Source: Amycolatopsis sp. FDAARGOS 1241
GTDB lineage: Bacteria > Actinomycetota > Actinomycetes > Mycobacteriales > Pseudonocardiaceae
Reading direction: 5' to 3'
Assembly (NCBI RefSeq): GCF_016889705.1
Contig: NZ_CP069526.1
Coordinates: 2,666,001-2,730,000, forward strand
Length of the DNA stretch: 64,000 bases
Position numbers and translations under genes: made by a program. Positions within the stretch are counted from its first letter, which is position 1. Every line of letters begins with the position of its first letter. Of this stretch, positions 42,788 through 52,253 are shown piece after piece. Below the pieces are notes generated by a model. That model made no database searches. It was not told where the DNA came from and saw only the letters and a program-made list of their open reading frames with translations.

Positions 42788-43349
42788 CCCCCGTCCGGGT
42801 GTCACCCGGCTCGGCGGAATCCCGCTGGAACTCCAGCAGCATGCGCGAGTTGCCGAGCGTGTTGGGCTTCACGTACGGCAGGTTCAGGAACTCCGCGACA
42901 CCCGGGTCCAGCGAGTGGCGCATCTCCTCGTAGACCTCGTGCGAGACGGGCGTGCCGTCGATCTCGACGAAGCCGTGGCGGGCGAAGAACTCCGTCTCGA
43001 AGGTGAGCACGAAGAGGCGCTTGAGCCCGAGATCGCGGGCCTCGTCGACGAGCCGCCCGACCAGTGTGTGCCCGATGCCGCGCCCGCGCGCCGCCTTGTT
43101 CACCACGACCGTGCGCAGTTCGGCGATGTCCTCCCACAGCACGTGGAGCGCCGCGGCGCCCAGCACGTCCTCGTCGCCGTCGGCCGTCTCGTCGACCACC
43201 ACCCAGAACTCCTGCACGGCCTCGTACAGCGTGACCAGGTCTTTTTCGAGCAGAACGCGCCCGGCGTCGGCGTCGACGAGGGCCTTGATCTTGCGGACGT
43301 CGGCTATGCGGGCGCGGCGGACGGCGGGTCGGGCGGAGTCGTACGGCAC
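42768..43349 (-). CDS. argA: Amino-acid N-acetyltransferase (short NAGS)
   Basis: 193 residues. Stand-alone GNAT-type N-acetylglutamate synthase of the M. tuberculosis Rv2747 kind: RRARIADVRKIKALVD, VLLEKDLVTLYEAVQEFWVV, acetyl-CoA loop ARGRGIGHTLVGRL, and FETEFFARHGF. First step of arginine synthesis. GTG 43349 (VPYDSARPAV) is used; TTG 43358 is an alternative, and neither has a clear ribosome-binding site. Next to ftsK as in M. tuberculosis. Confidence 0.88.
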   Translation of the reverse strand: MPYDSARPAVRRARIADVRKIKALVDADAGRVLLEKDLVTLYEAVQEFWVVVDETADGDEDVLGAAALHVLWEDIAELRTVVVNKAARGRGIGHTLVGRLVDEARDLGLKRLFVLTFETEFFARHGFVEIDGTPVSHEVYEEMRHSLDPGVAEFLNLPYVKPNTLGNSRMLLEFQRDSAEPGDTRTGANRPGA

Positions 43350-43517
43350 ACGGTCCAAGATATCGATTGCCCCGGTCGCAGCCTCCGACGGCTCGATCGA
43401 GGTACCCCGGATGCGTGAGTGAGGGAGCCGTCACGTATAGCTTGTGCAAGTACTTTGAGCCACGAGTAGCCGCTGAACACACCGGGGCCCGCGCTTGCCC
43501 CGACTGGGAGGAAGTGC

Positions 43518-45566
43518 ATGTCCGGGACCACCGTGGTCGCACCCGAACGACCCGGTCAGCCTCCGGCGCCTTCTGCGGCGCAGGCCCGTTTCCGGCCGGA
43601 ACTGCAGGGCGTGCGCGCGCTCGCTTCGCTGCTGGTCGTCGTGTACCACGTCTGGCTCGACCGCATCTCCGGCGGCGTCGACGTGTTCTTCCTCGTCTCG
43701 GGGTTTCTCATCTCCGGCCAGCTCTACCGCGCCCTGCTGCGCGGGAAGATCGAGCTGCGCCCGATGTGGGGCCGGATGATCAAGCGGCTCTTCCCGGCCG
43801 CGATGACGGTGCTGCTCGTCGTGGTGGTCGCCTCGGCGCTGCTGCTGCCGCAGGACCGCTGGTTCCAGACCATCCGTGAGGTCTTCGCGTCGGCCCTGTT
43901 CTACGAGAACTGGCAGCTGGCCGCCGACTCCGTCGACTACTTCGCCCAGCACAACAGCGCGAGCCTGGTGCAGCACTTCTGGTCGCTGTCCATCCAGGGC
44001 CAATTCTACCTGCTGTGGCCGCTGCTCTTCGTCGCGCTCGGCTTCTTCGCGCGCAACCGCGGCTGGTCGCTGCGCCGCATCGTGAACACGCTGCTCGTCA
44101 CGCTGTTCGTGGCCTCGCTGGCGTACTCGGTGTACCTCACCGCTGCCGACCAGCCGCTGGCCTACTTCCACGGCCTCACCCGCGTGTGGGAGTTCGCGCT
44201 CGGCGGCCTGATGGCGATGTTCCTCGACGCCTTCACGCTGCCGCGCGGCCTGCGCGTGGTCCTCGGCTGGGTCGGCGTGGCCGGCCTGGTGCTGTGCGGC
44301 ATCGTGCTGCGGGTCGACAGCGTGTTCCCGGGCTGGATCGCGCTGTGGCCGACGCTCTCGGCCGGGCTGGTGCTGGTGGCCGGGCAGACCGGCACCGTCT
44401 TCGGCGCCGACCGCTGGCTGAGCTCGAAGCCGCTGGGCTACTTGGGCAACCTGAGCTTCTCGCTGTACCTGTGGCACTGGCCGGTGCTGGTGTTCTACCT
44501 GGTGGTGCGCGACCGCGTGGCCGTCGGCCTGCTCGGCGGCGCGGTGGTCGTCGGGGCGTCGTTCGTGCTCTCGATCCTCACCTACCACTTCATCGAGAAC
44601 CCGATCCGGCTGTCGAAGATCGGCACCGTGAAGCGGTGGGGCGCCTACCGGTTCGGCATCATCGCGCTCGCGCCGGTGCTCATCGCGGCCGGTTTGTGGG
44701 GCGGGTACACGTCGGCGCAGGCGAACTACTCGATCGCGCTCGACGACGCCGACCACCCCGGCGCCGCCGCCCAAGCGCCCGGTTTCGTCTACCGCGGCTC
44801 GCCGGCGCCGTCGATCGTGCCGCCGACGCTCAAGCTGCCCGAGGACTGGGCCGGCATCACCGACGACAAGTGCACCACGTCGCCGCGCAACGAAGAGCTG
44901 AAGGTGTGCACCGAGAACCCGGCGGGCCCGCCGAAGAAGCGCGTGGTCCTCGTCGGCGACTCGCACATCCAGCAGTACCTGGCCGCGTTCCTGCCGATGG
45001 TCCGGACCGAGGGCTGGGCGGTCACGTCGATGCTCAAGGGCGCGTGCCCGTTCTCGACGACGGCCGACCTGATGCCGGGCGACCAGGGCTGCATGGACTG
45101 GAACAAAGCCGCGGCCGACGAAATCGTCTCGATGCACCCCGACGCGGTCGTGACACTCGCGAGCGTGAACACCAAGGCGGGCATCAGCGAAACGACACCG
45201 GCGGGCTTCGTGAACCAGTGGTCCGAAATGGACAAGGCCGGCATCCCGGTGATCGCCCTGCGCGACAACCCGCGGTTCGCGTTCAACATGGCCGCCTGCG
45301 TCGCCCAGCGCAGTCCGACCGATCCGGCGTGCACGCCGGACCGCGCCGACGTCCAGCCGGCCGTGGCGCCCTACACGACCGCGGCGGGCGTGCCGGGCAA
45401 CGTGTCGTTCCTGGACTTCACCGACTACTTCTGCGACAAGACCACGTGCCCGGCCGTGATCGGCAACGTGCTGGTCTACATGGACGACAACCACCTGACC
45501 GCCACGTACCTCACGACGCTCGCGCCGATCGCGGACAAGCAGGTGAAGGCCGCCCTGAAGTGGTGA
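43518..45566 (+). CDS. OafA/YrhL-type acyltransferase with SGNH domain
   Basis: 682 residues. Residues ~25-370 are an Acyltransferase_3 membrane domain of ten helices starting RFRPELQGVRALASLLVVVYH, with FSLYLWHWPVLVF. Residues ~440-682 are an extracellular SGNH hydrolase-like domain with GDSH (VVLVGDSHIQQYL) and the C-terminal DDNHLTATY. Such proteins O-acetylate peptidoglycan or envelope glycans. GGGAGGAAG precedes the ATG. No neighbour suggests the acceptor. Confidence 0.9.
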   Translation: MSGTTVVAPERPGQPPAPSAAQARFRPELQGVRALASLLVVVYHVWLDRISGGVDVFFLVSGFLISGQLYRALLRGKIELRPMWGRMIKRLFPAAMTVLLVVVVASALLLPQDRWFQTIREVFASALFYENWQLAADSVDYFAQHNSASLVQHFWSLSIQGQFYLLWPLLFVALGFFARNRGWSLRRIVNTLLVTLFVASLAYSVYLTAADQPLAYFHGLTRVWEFALGGLMAMFLDAFTLPRGLRVVLGWVGVAGLVLCGIVLRVDSVFPGWIALWPTLSAGLVLVAGQTGTVFGADRWLSSKPLGYLGNLSFSLYLWHWPVLVFYLVVRDRVAVGLLGGAVVVGASFVLSILTYHFIENPIRLSKIGTVKRWGAYRFGIIALAPVLIAAGLWGGYTSAQANYSIALDDADHPGAAAQAPGFVYRGSPAPSIVPPTLKLPEDWAGITDDKCTTSPRNEELKVCTENPAGPPKKRVVLVGDSHIQQYLAAFLPMVRTEGWAVTSMLKGACPFSTTADLMPGDQGCMDWNKAAADEIVSMHPDAVVTLASVNTKAGISETTPAGFVNQWSEMDKAGIPVIALRDNPRFAFNMAACVAQRSPTDPACTPDRADVQPAVAPYTTAAGVPGNVSFLDFTDYFCDKTTCPAVIGNVLVYMDDNHLTATYLTTLAPIADKQVKAALKW

Positions 45567-45579
45567 TCGCCCCGGTGCG

Positions 45580-46544
45580 GTGAGCACCGATGTGCTGCCC
45601 CACCGGGAGATCGACAGGGAAGCGCGGGAGCCGACGCGCTCGGGGTGCGACGCGTTCGGGGCCGCGCAGGCCGAAGCGGCGCCGGCCGGACGACGGTGCC
45701 GGCGGGCGCGGACGGGGACGCCCGGGCTGCTCGTCCCGGGCAGTCCGTGGCAGTGGATGCGCCCGGGCGGCTCGTCGCAGTTCGGCCAGGTAGTGATCGC
45801 CGCGATGTACGCGCTGGCCGGTGACCCGCGACCGGGCACGAACCCCGCGACCCACCCCACCGGATCCGGCGTACCGAGCCGCGACGCGCGTGGTGCCGTG
45901 ACGGGGGTTCGCGCCGCTGGCCCGCCCGCGCAGCTTGGGAGCCGGGCCAGCCGGCCGGTCTGGACCAGTCGGCGGTCCCGCAGCGCCGTTCGTGCGGCCG
46001 GGGCTGCAGCCCGGGCAATCAGTGCCGATTCCGGTGCCCCTGGCCGATCTGCGCCGCCCGGTCAGCCCCGACCCGGTACCGCGTCGGGGCTCACCGGGCG
46101 GCGCCGTCGGGGCAGCCGGCGCCGTCGGGGCAGTCCGGGCCGATCCCGATGCCGGCTCCGGTGCCGCCGGGCCAACCCGCCCCCACCGCCGCGGCCGGTC
46201 CCCGCCGCCCAGTCCGGTCCGTCGGCCGCGCGGCAGGACCCGTCCTCGCCGCGCCACCGCGCCCGGCTGACCCACCCGTGCGCGTCGAACGCGTCCGGGG
46301 TGGTGCGTTCCTCGCGGGCTCGGCCTGGGCCCGGCTCGAACAGGCGATCGCGGCGCAAGCCCCGCGCCTCGCCGGTCCGGACGTCGACCTCGAAGCCGGG
46401 AACGATGCCGAGCCGACGTTGCTGACCCTCGCGGGCCGCCCCCGGCCGGGTGAGGCCCGCGAGGCCACCGCACTGGGTGACGCCGTCGCCGACCGGCCCG
46501 AGTGCGGCGGCTACCCTGAACGTCGTGCCTTCTCCCACCACTGA
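45580..46544 (+). pseudogene. Degenerate proline-rich gene remnant
   Basis: Three plus-strand frames follow one another: 45580 onward (MSTDVLPHREIDREAREPT), then about 45935-46150 (QSVPIPVPLADLRRPVSPDPVP), then about 46149-46544 (ARLEQAIAAQAPRLAGPDVD). Together they resemble a proline-rich protein with a folded C terminus, broken by at least two frameshifts. The minus strand has no better reading. Not a recognised family. The third frame overlaps the rimO start. Confidence 0.35.
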
Positions 46545-47973
46545 GCCAGCCCGCAGCCGTCGAGTCTCCCTCGTGACCCTGGGCTGCGCCCGCAACGAGG
46601 TCGACTCCGAGGAGCTGGCCGGCCGCCTCGCCGCCGGGGGCTGGGAGCTGGCCGCGGACCCCGAGGACTCCGACGTCGTCGTGGTGAACACATGCGGGTT
46701 CGTGGAGTCGGCGAAGAAGGACTCGGTCGACACGCTGCTCGCGGCGGCCGACACCGGCCGCAAGGTCGTGGCCGTGGGCTGCATGGCCGAGCGGTACGGC
46801 ACCGAACTGGCCGACAGCCTGCCCGAGGCGGACGCCGTGCTGGGGTTCGACCACTACGCGGAGCTGTCCGACCGCCTCGACGACGTCGTGGCCGGCCGCG
46901 GCGTCGCGTCGCACACGCCGTCCGACCGGCGCAAGCTCCTGCCGATCAGCCCGGTGCAGCGGCCCGCGGCCGCGGAGGCCGTCGAGGTCCCGGGTCACGC
47001 GCAGCACGGCTGGGGTCCGCGCGTGCTGCGCACGCGCCTCGACGACTCGCCCGTCGCGGCGTTGAAAATCGCGTCCGGCTGCGACCGGCGTTGCTCGTTC
47101 TGCGCCATCCCGTCCTTCCGCGGTTCGTTCGTGTCGCGCAGGCCGGACGAGATCGTCGCCGAGGCCCGGTGGCTCGCCGAGAACGGCGTGAAGGAACTGT
47201 TCCTCGTCAGCGAGAACTCCACGTCGTACGGCAAGGACTTCGGCCGCGACGGCACGCGGGCACTGGAGCTGCTGCTGCCGCGGCTGGCCGGGATCGAGGG
47301 CATCGAGCGCGTGCGCGTGTCCTACCTGCAGCCCGCCGAGACGCGGCCGCAGCTGGTGAAGGCGATCGCGACCACGCCGGGTGTCGCCGACTACTTCGAC
47401 CTGTCGTTCCAGCACTCGAGCGAGCAGGTGCTGCGCCGCATGCGCCGCTTCGGCTCCACCGACTCGTTCCTGGCGCTCACCGAGCAGATCCGCGAGTATG
47501 CGCCCGAGGCCGGCATCCGCACCAACGTGATCGTCGGCTTCCCGGGGGAGACCGAGGACGACCTCGCGGAGCTGGAGCGGTTCCTCACCGGCGCGCGGCT
47601 CGATGCCGTCGGCGTGTTCGGCTACTCCGACGAGGACGGCACGGAGGCGGAGACCTTCGACGGCAAGCTCGACCCCGCCGTGGTCGCCGAGCGGGTCGGT
47701 CGGGTCTCGGCGCTGGTCGAGGAGCTGACCGCGCAGCGCGCCGAGGACCGCATCGGCACGTTCGTCGACGTCCTCGTGGAACAGGTGGCCGGGGACGGCG
47801 ACGACGCCGTCGGCCGCGCCGCCCACCAGGCACCCGAGGTGGACGGCGAGTGCGTGATCCTCGAAGACCCGGACCGCTCCGCCGTCGAGGTGGGCGACCT
47901 GGTGCGCTGCGAGGTCGTCGACTCCGCCGGGGTCGACCTGATCGTCCGTCCGGTGCCGGACGCGGACCGGTGA
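46525..47973 (+). CDS. rimO: Ribosomal protein S12 methylthiotransferase
   Basis: 482 residues. Radical-SAM enzyme that adds a methylthio group to Asp of S12. N-terminal MTTase domain with [24 protein letters not shown] and [10 protein letters not shown] (the second-cluster cysteines); radical-SAM cluster CDRRCSFC (C186, C190, C193); C-terminal TRAM domain. GTG 46525 gives [20 protein letters not shown] of pgsA overlaps its stop. Confidence 0.95.
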   Translation: MPSPTTEPARSRRVSLVTLGCARNEVDSEELAGRLAAGGWELAADPEDSDVVVVNTCGFVESAKKDSVDTLLAAADTGRKVVAVGCMAERYGTELADSLPEADAVLGFDHYAELSDRLDDVVAGRGVASHTPSDRRKLLPISPVQRPAAAEAVEVPGHAQHGWGPRVLRTRLDDSPVAALKIASGCDRRCSFCAIPSFRGSFVSRRPDEIVAEARWLAENGVKELFLVSENSTSYGKDFGRDGTRALELLLPRLAGIEGIERVRVSYLQPAETRPQLVKAIATTPGVADYFDLSFQHSSEQVLRRMRRFGSTDSFLALTEQIREYAPEAGIRTNVIVGFPGETEDDLAELERFLTGARLDAVGVFGYSDEDGTEAETFDGKLDPAVVAERVGRVSALVEELTAQRAEDRIGTFVDVLVEQVAGDGDDAVGRAAHQAPEVDGECVILEDPDRSAVEVGDLVRCEVVDSAGVDLIVRPVPDADR

Positions 47974-48653
47974 GTGCGGCGCCCAGCGACGCCGGCGAGG
48001 GTATGACCCGCGCCGCGGGCTCGGACGCGAGGAAAGCGTCCGCCGAACCGGTCCCGACGCCGGAGGCTGTCGTGCCGGAGCCGACCCCTGTTCCGACCTG
48101 GAACGTCGCGAACATCCTCACCCTCTCGCGGCTCGTGCTGGTGCCGCTGTTCGTCGTGGCGCTGTTCATCGGCGACGGGGCCGACACGACCTGGCGGGCG
48201 ATCGCGACGGGCCTGTTCGTCGTCGCCTCGGCGACCGACCACGTCGACGGCTGGGTCGCCCGCAAGTACGGCCTGATCACCGACTTCGGCAAGATCGCCG
48301 ACCCGATCGCGGACAAGGCGCTCATCGGCGCCGCCCTCGTCGGCCTGAGCGTGCTGGGCGAGCTGCCGTGGTGGGTCACGATCGTGATCGCGGTGCGCGA
48401 GATCGGCGTCACGCTCCTGCGCTTCTGGGTGATCCGCCACGGCGTGATCCCCGCGAGCCGCGGGGGCAAGGCCAAGACGATGACGCAGATCCTGGCCATC
48501 GTGGTCTACCTGCTGCCGCTGCCGGCGGGCGCGGACCCGGTGCGCTGGGCGCTGATGGGGCTCGCGGTGCTGCTGACCGTGGTCACCGGCGTCGATTACC
48601 TGGTCCGTGCGGTGCGCCTGCGCGCCGCCGGCCGCCGGGCGACGGGAGCCTGA
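47970..48653 (+). CDS. pgsA: CDP-diacylglycerol-glycerol-3-phosphate 3-phosphatidyltransferase
   Basis: 227 residues. CDP-alcohol phosphatidyltransferase for phosphatidylglycerol phosphate. The CDP-OH motif appears as [20 protein letters not shown], followed by ADK (DG..AR.8.G.3.D.3.D). About six membrane helices follow a 45-residue hydrophilic lead (an internal ATG at 48003 could also serve). GTG overlaps the rimO stop; cinA ATG overlaps its own stop, so rimO-pgsA-cinA is one translational chain. Confidence 0.93.
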   Translation: MSAAPSDAGEGMTRAAGSDARKASAEPVPTPEAVVPEPTPVPTWNVANILTLSRLVLVPLFVVALFIGDGADTTWRAIATGLFVVASATDHVDGWVARKYGLITDFGKIADPIADKALIGAALVGLSVLGELPWWVTIVIAVREIGVTLLRFWVIRHGVIPASRGGKAKTMTQILAIVVYLLPLPAGADPVRWALMGLAVLLTVVTGVDYLVRAVRLRAAGRRATGA

Positions 48654-49129
48654 TGCCGGACCTGGACAGTGCCGCCGCCGGACTGGTGGCCGCGTTGAAG
48701 AAACGCGGGGAGACTCTGGCCGCCGCGGAATCGCTGACCGCGGGGCTCGTCTGCGCGACAGTGGCCCGCGTCCCGGGTGCGAGCGCGGTGCTGCGCGGCG
48801 GGTTCGTGGTGTACGCCACGGAGCTCAAGCACGACCTCGCGGGGGTGGACGAGCAACTCCTGGCCGAGCACGGTGCGGTGCACCCCGAGGTGGCGGCCCA
48901 GCTCGCGGACGGCGCGCGGGCGCGCTGCGGGGCCACGTGGGGCCTCGGGCTGACCGGCGTCGCGGGTCCGGACTGGCAGGACGGCGTGCCGCCGGGGACC
49001 GTGCACATCGGCCTTTCCGGGCCGTCGACGCGGGTCGTGCGCACCATTTCGGAGACCGGTGACCGGGACATGATCAGGACGGTTTCCGTCGGCGCGGCGT
49101 TTTCGCTGCTGGGGGAACATCTACACTGA
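48653..49129 (+). CDS. pncC: CinA-family nicotinamide-nucleotide amidohydrolase
   Basis: 158 residues, CinA C-terminal domain only. LAAAESLTAGLVCATVARVPGAS with the catalytic serine/lysine surroundings, FVVYATELKHDLAGV, and LGLTGVAGPDWQDG. Deamidates NMN to NaMN for NAD recycling. The ATG overlaps the pgsA stop. Confidence 0.92.
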   Translation: MPDLDSAAAGLVAALKKRGETLAAAESLTAGLVCATVARVPGASAVLRGGFVVYATELKHDLAGVDEQLLAEHGAVHPEVAAQLADGARARCGATWGLGLTGVAGPDWQDGVPPGTVHIGLSGPSTRVVRTISETGDRDMIRTVSVGAAFSLLGEHLH

Positions 49130-49152
49130 AAGAGGCGTTCGCCCTTGGCGGA
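49114..49152 (+). promoter_or_regulatory. clgR promoter: SigE-like -35/-10 and ClgR-like box
   Basis: GGAAC at 49114-49118 and CGTT at 49136-49139 with a 17-base spacer fit the SigE-type ECF consensus GGAAC-N18-GTT. Just downstream GTTCGCCCTTGGCG (49137-49150) reads on the other strand CGCCAAGGGCG AAC, matching the ClgR box core CGCYNANRGCGWW. Both agree with clgR being stress-induced and self-controlled. Confidence 0.5.
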
Positions 49153-49229
49153 CGTACGTGTCAAGTCCTGCGCTCGGGGCGCCGCTCTGGGTAACGTAGG
49201 AGGCACCAGTTCGGGAAGGGAGGCGCGTG

Positions 49230-49700
49230 ATGACCGTGCTGTTGCGTGAGGCGATCGGTGATCGGCTCCGTCATGCCCGCACCAACCAGCGTCGAACGCT
49301 GCGTGACATCTCCCGCGCCGCCAGGGTGAGCCTCGGGTACCTCTCCGAGGTCGAGCGCGGTCAGAAGGAAGCTTCCAGCGAGCTGCTGGCCTCCATCTGC
49401 GAGGCTCTCGATCTTCCGCTCGGCGAATTGCTGCACAAGGTCGCGGCCGACGTGTCCGCCCTCGAATCGGTCGAGGTGGCCCCGGTCGGCGAGCCGGTGG
49501 TCGACGGCGCCCCGAGGGAGACCGTCCCCGCGGAGCACGAAGCCACCGCATCGGCGAGCGGGTTCGAAGGGGGCCGCCTGGTCTCGGAGCTGGTCGGCGA
49601 CGACCTGTCCGACCTTCGGCTTTCGCCTGCTCCGCGGATGAACACCCAGTTGCGGACCACGATCGGCGCGCCGAAGCTCGCGTCGACGATCGCCGCATAA
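49230..49700 (+). CDS. clgR: ClgR transcriptional regulator
   Basis: 156 residues. XRE-family activator of clp protease and psp genes in actinobacteria. HTH region [30 protein letters not shown] is nearly invariant in ClgR (shown in parts: [20 protein letters not shown]). The C-terminal half is divergent and acidic. Ends ASTIAA; an AA terminus is the usual ClpP degradation signal of ClgR. GGGAAGGGA precedes the start; ATG 49230 and GTG 49227 overlap. Confidence 0.93.
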   Translation: MTVLLREAIGDRLRHARTNQRRTLRDISRAARVSLGYLSEVERGQKEASSELLASICEALDLPLGELLHKVAADVSALESVEVAPVGEPVVDGAPRETVPAEHEATASASGFEGGRLVSELVGDDLSDLRLSPAPRMNTQLRTTIGAPKLASTIAA

Positions 49701-49712
49701 TCAGCGCTGCGT

Positions 49713-49757
49713 ACGCGTACGGCCCCGGGTGGTGACCCCGGGGCCGTACGCGTTTTT
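49713..49757 (+). terminator. Intrinsic terminator after clgR
   Basis: A perfect 17-bp stem pairs 49713-49729 with 49737-49753, with a 7-base loop, followed by TTTTT at 49753-49757. It separates clgR from pspA, so pspA needs its own promoter or read-through. Confidence 0.93.
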
Positions 49758-49932
49758 CCCGCATCCGGCCAAAAACCGGGCGGACGCCCAGCCGGACGTT
49801 ACTGTGGGTGCCGACGGTTTCCGCCGTTCCTGTGGTCGGATCGGTGACGTGCGGCAGAGTACGTGATCGATCAGGGTCGTCCCTGAATTCCCCCGGGGTC
49901 GCCTGGAACGGCAGGGCCTGACCTGACACGAT

Positions 49933-49960
49933 GGAACCCAACGCCGGGGTCGGGACGTTG
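49933..49960 (+). promoter_or_regulatory. SigE-like promoter for pspA
   Basis: GGAAC at 49933-49937 and CGTTG at 49956-49960 with an 18-base spacer match the SigE consensus. It lies 73 bases before the pspA ATG, behind the clgR terminator. In M. tuberculosis pspA is under SigE/ClgR control. Confidence 0.55.
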
Positions 49961-50032
49961 TGCACTAGGGGAGCTACGCCCCACCTCGAGGTAACTCAGG
50001 GCCCGTGGGACGCAAGAAGGCAGGCGGAGGAG

Positions 50033-50878
50033 ATGGCCAACCCGTTCGTGAAGTTCTGGAAGTACATGATGGCGGCGTTCTCGTCGAAGATCGACGAGCA
50101 CGCCGACCCGAAGGTACAGATCCAGCAGGCCATCGAGGAGGCACAGCGCAACCACCAGGCGCTGACGCAGCAGGCCGCCTCCGTGATCGGCAACCAGCGC
50201 CAGCTGGAGATGAAGCTCAACCGGCAGCTCGGCGAGGTCGAGAAGCTGCAGGCGTCGACCCGGCAGGCCCTGGTGCTCGCCGACGAGGCGCGGGGCAAGG
50301 GTGACGAGCAGAAGGCGACCGAGTTCGAGACCGCTGCGGAGAGCTTCGCCGCGCAGCTCGTCACGGCCGAGCAGAGCATCGAGGACCTGAAAACCCTGCA
50401 CGACCAGTCGTTGCAGGCGGCGGCGCAGGCGAAGAAGGCCGTGGAGCGCAACGCCACGATGCTGCAGCAGAAGCTGGCCGAGCGCACCAAGCTGCTCTCG
50501 CAGCTGGAGCAGGCGAAGATGCAGGAGCAGGTCTCCGCTTCGCTGAACCAGATGAGCCAGCTGGCCGCCCCCGGCAACACGCCGTCGCTGGAAGAGGTCC
50601 GCGACAAGATCGAGAAGCGCTACACCACGGCGTTGGGCCAGGCCGAGCTCGCGCAGAACTCGGTGCAGGGCCGCATGCTCGAGGTGCAGGAGTCGGCCAC
50701 CCAGATGGCGGGCCACTCGCGGCTCGAGCAGATCCGCGCGTCGATGCGCGGCGACTCGGTCGCGCAGGTCACCGACGGTGGCGCCGCGAAGCCGGCGGGC
50801 ACCACGGCCGGCAGCGCCGACATCCAGCGTGAGATCCAGGCCCGAGTGCAGGCCGAGCAGGGCAAGAACCCGGCCTGA
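50033..50878 (+). CDS. pspA: Phage shock protein A (PspA/IM30)
   Basis: 281 residues, almost entirely coiled coil (helices through ~230) with [20 protein letters not shown] and [16 protein letters not shown]. Peripheral membrane protein of the ESCRT-III/PspA family that binds stressed inner membrane and stabilises the proton gradient. ATG 50033 follows GGAGGAG. Behind it, 35 bases on, is pspM. Confidence 0.94.
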   Translation: MANPFVKFWKYMMAAFSSKIDEHADPKVQIQQAIEEAQRNHQALTQQAASVIGNQRQLEMKLNRQLGEVEKLQASTRQALVLADEARGKGDEQKATEFETAAESFAAQLVTAEQSIEDLKTLHDQSLQAAAQAKKAVERNATMLQQKLAERTKLLSQLEQAKMQEQVSASLNQMSQLAAPGNTPSLEEVRDKIEKRYTTALGQAELAQNSVQGRMLEVQESATQMAGHSRLEQIRASMRGDSVAQVTDGGAAKPAGTTAGSADIQREIQARVQAEQGKNPA

Positions 50879-50913
50879 CTGCCGGGTTCAGGAACGACTC
50901 CGGGGGACGGGCG

Positions 50914-51900
50914 ATGGCCGGTGGCAACGGGCGGCGGGACTTCAACGAGTTCAACGCCAAGCTCGAAAAGCACATCGAGAAGCTGCCGGAATACGCCCAG
51001 AAGGCCCAGGAGAAGCTGCAGCGGTACTTCCCGCCGGCTGCCGGTGAGGCCGGCGGCGGGAAGCCCGCCGCGCAGCAAAGACCGGCTTACCAGCGCCCGC
51101 CGGCGATGCGGCGACCGACCGTGCCGACCACGTTCTCGCAGGTCGCGGGCCAGGTTCCGGCCGTCGCCGAGGTCCGCGCCAAGTGGCAGCGCTGGAACGA
51201 ACCCGCGGCCAGGCACCAGCGGCGCATCAACCGCACCTCGCGGGCGCTCACGTTGTGGCTGCTCATCACGATCCTCCTCGGTGTGCTCACCGTGCTGTCA
51301 GGCACGGGTCTGCTCGGCAACGGGCAGCCCGAGGTCTTCCAGACGGTGCTCTCGGGCTTCGGCACGATCGTCTTCGGCACCTTCAGCGTGCGCACCGGCC
51401 TGAAGCTGCGCGAGCTCAAGAAACACCAACTCCCGGCGGCGGCCACCGCGCCCGCGCCGCCCCTGCCCCCGGCCGGCTCGGCGGCCCGCGAGCCGATGGA
51501 ACGCCTCGCCGAATCCGAAGCCTCTCTGGGGGAGCTGCTGCGGCAGCTCTCCGTCCCCACTTCGCTCGGCACCACGGCCGTCCCGGAGATCTCGGTGGCC
51601 GACGCGCGCACCACCGCCCTCGAGGCCGCCGCCGCGCTGCGCGGTCTGGCCTCCCGCATCCAGGCCATCGAACGCGGCCGCAACTCCGCCCCGGCCCGCG
51701 AACGCGCCGCGCTGGACGCCGCGATCGCGAAGATGCGTGAACAACTCGACGACGGTATCGAGGCCTACGGCAGCCTGGTTGCGGCGGCGGGCCGCGCCGT
51801 CGCCGCGAGCAGCGACGGCATGGGTACCTCCAAGCAGTCCCTCACCGACGCGACCGACCACCTCGCCGGCCTGGCTCTCGCGCTGCGCGAGCTGTCGTAG
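50914..51900 (+). CDS. pspM: Phage shock envelope stress protein PspM
   Basis: 328 residues. Integral membrane partner of PspA in actinobacteria (M. tuberculosis Rv2743c). N-terminal hydrophilic 105 residues (YAQKAQEKLQRYFPP), two membrane helices at about 110-132 and 143-165 (TLWLLITILLGVLTVLSG; FGTIVFGTFSVRTGL), and a C-terminal helical domain from ~190. GGGGGACGG precedes the ATG. A PspN gene, which follows in M. tuberculosis, is absent. Confidence 0.88.
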   Translation: MAGGNGRRDFNEFNAKLEKHIEKLPEYAQKAQEKLQRYFPPAAGEAGGGKPAAQQRPAYQRPPAMRRPTVPTTFSQVAGQVPAVAEVRAKWQRWNEPAARHQRRINRTSRALTLWLLITILLGVLTVLSGTGLLGNGQPEVFQTVLSGFGTIVFGTFSVRTGLKLRELKKHQLPAAATAPAPPLPPAGSAAREPMERLAESEASLGELLRQLSVPTSLGTTAVPEISVADARTTALEAAAALRGLASRIQAIERGRNSAPARERAALDAAIAKMREQLDDGIEAYGSLVAAAGRAVAASSDGMGTSKQSLTDATDHLAGLALALRELS

Positions 51901-52253
51901 CGGCAACCGGGTCGGCGGCGGTTCTGCCGCGGCGAACTGTGCGGTTTCGGCGCGTGTGCGTATTCCCGTGCGCCGGCGTGGTGGCGCACCGCGCCCGGAA
52001 ACGAGCCGATCGGCGCAGTTTGACTTTCCGGTCGGCCTAGTCCGCGCGGGGCTCGCGAACGTTCGGTAAGTGGCCGGTGATACCGAAACAATCGCGTAAT
52101 CGGAAACACCTGGTTACGGAAACGCGTGCGGTTTAACGTTTTTCTCATGCAGTCAGTGGTGGCACCCGCCAGAATCGGCGCCGTGGACTGAGGTTCCGCG
52201 GCGCCGGACGTACACAGTGGACTTTCTCGATCCCGCCGAGGAAAGGACGCCCC
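51901..52253. promoter_or_regulatory. atzF upstream region with GAAAC repeats
   Basis: 353-base gap without a gene. Three related blocks, GTGATACCGAAAC (52077-52089), GTAATCGGAAAC (52096-52107) and GTTACGGAAAC (52113-52123), are built of GTnA(C/T) and GAAAC elements like GlnR half-sites, though not in the canonical 22-base spacing. The ribosome-binding site GAGGAAAGGA precedes the GTG at 52254. Confidence 0.4.

Noticed and set aside
51901..52076. A gene in the first half of the pspM-atzF gap
   Set aside because: Only a short frame without ribosome-binding site or coding bias; no PspN pattern found.
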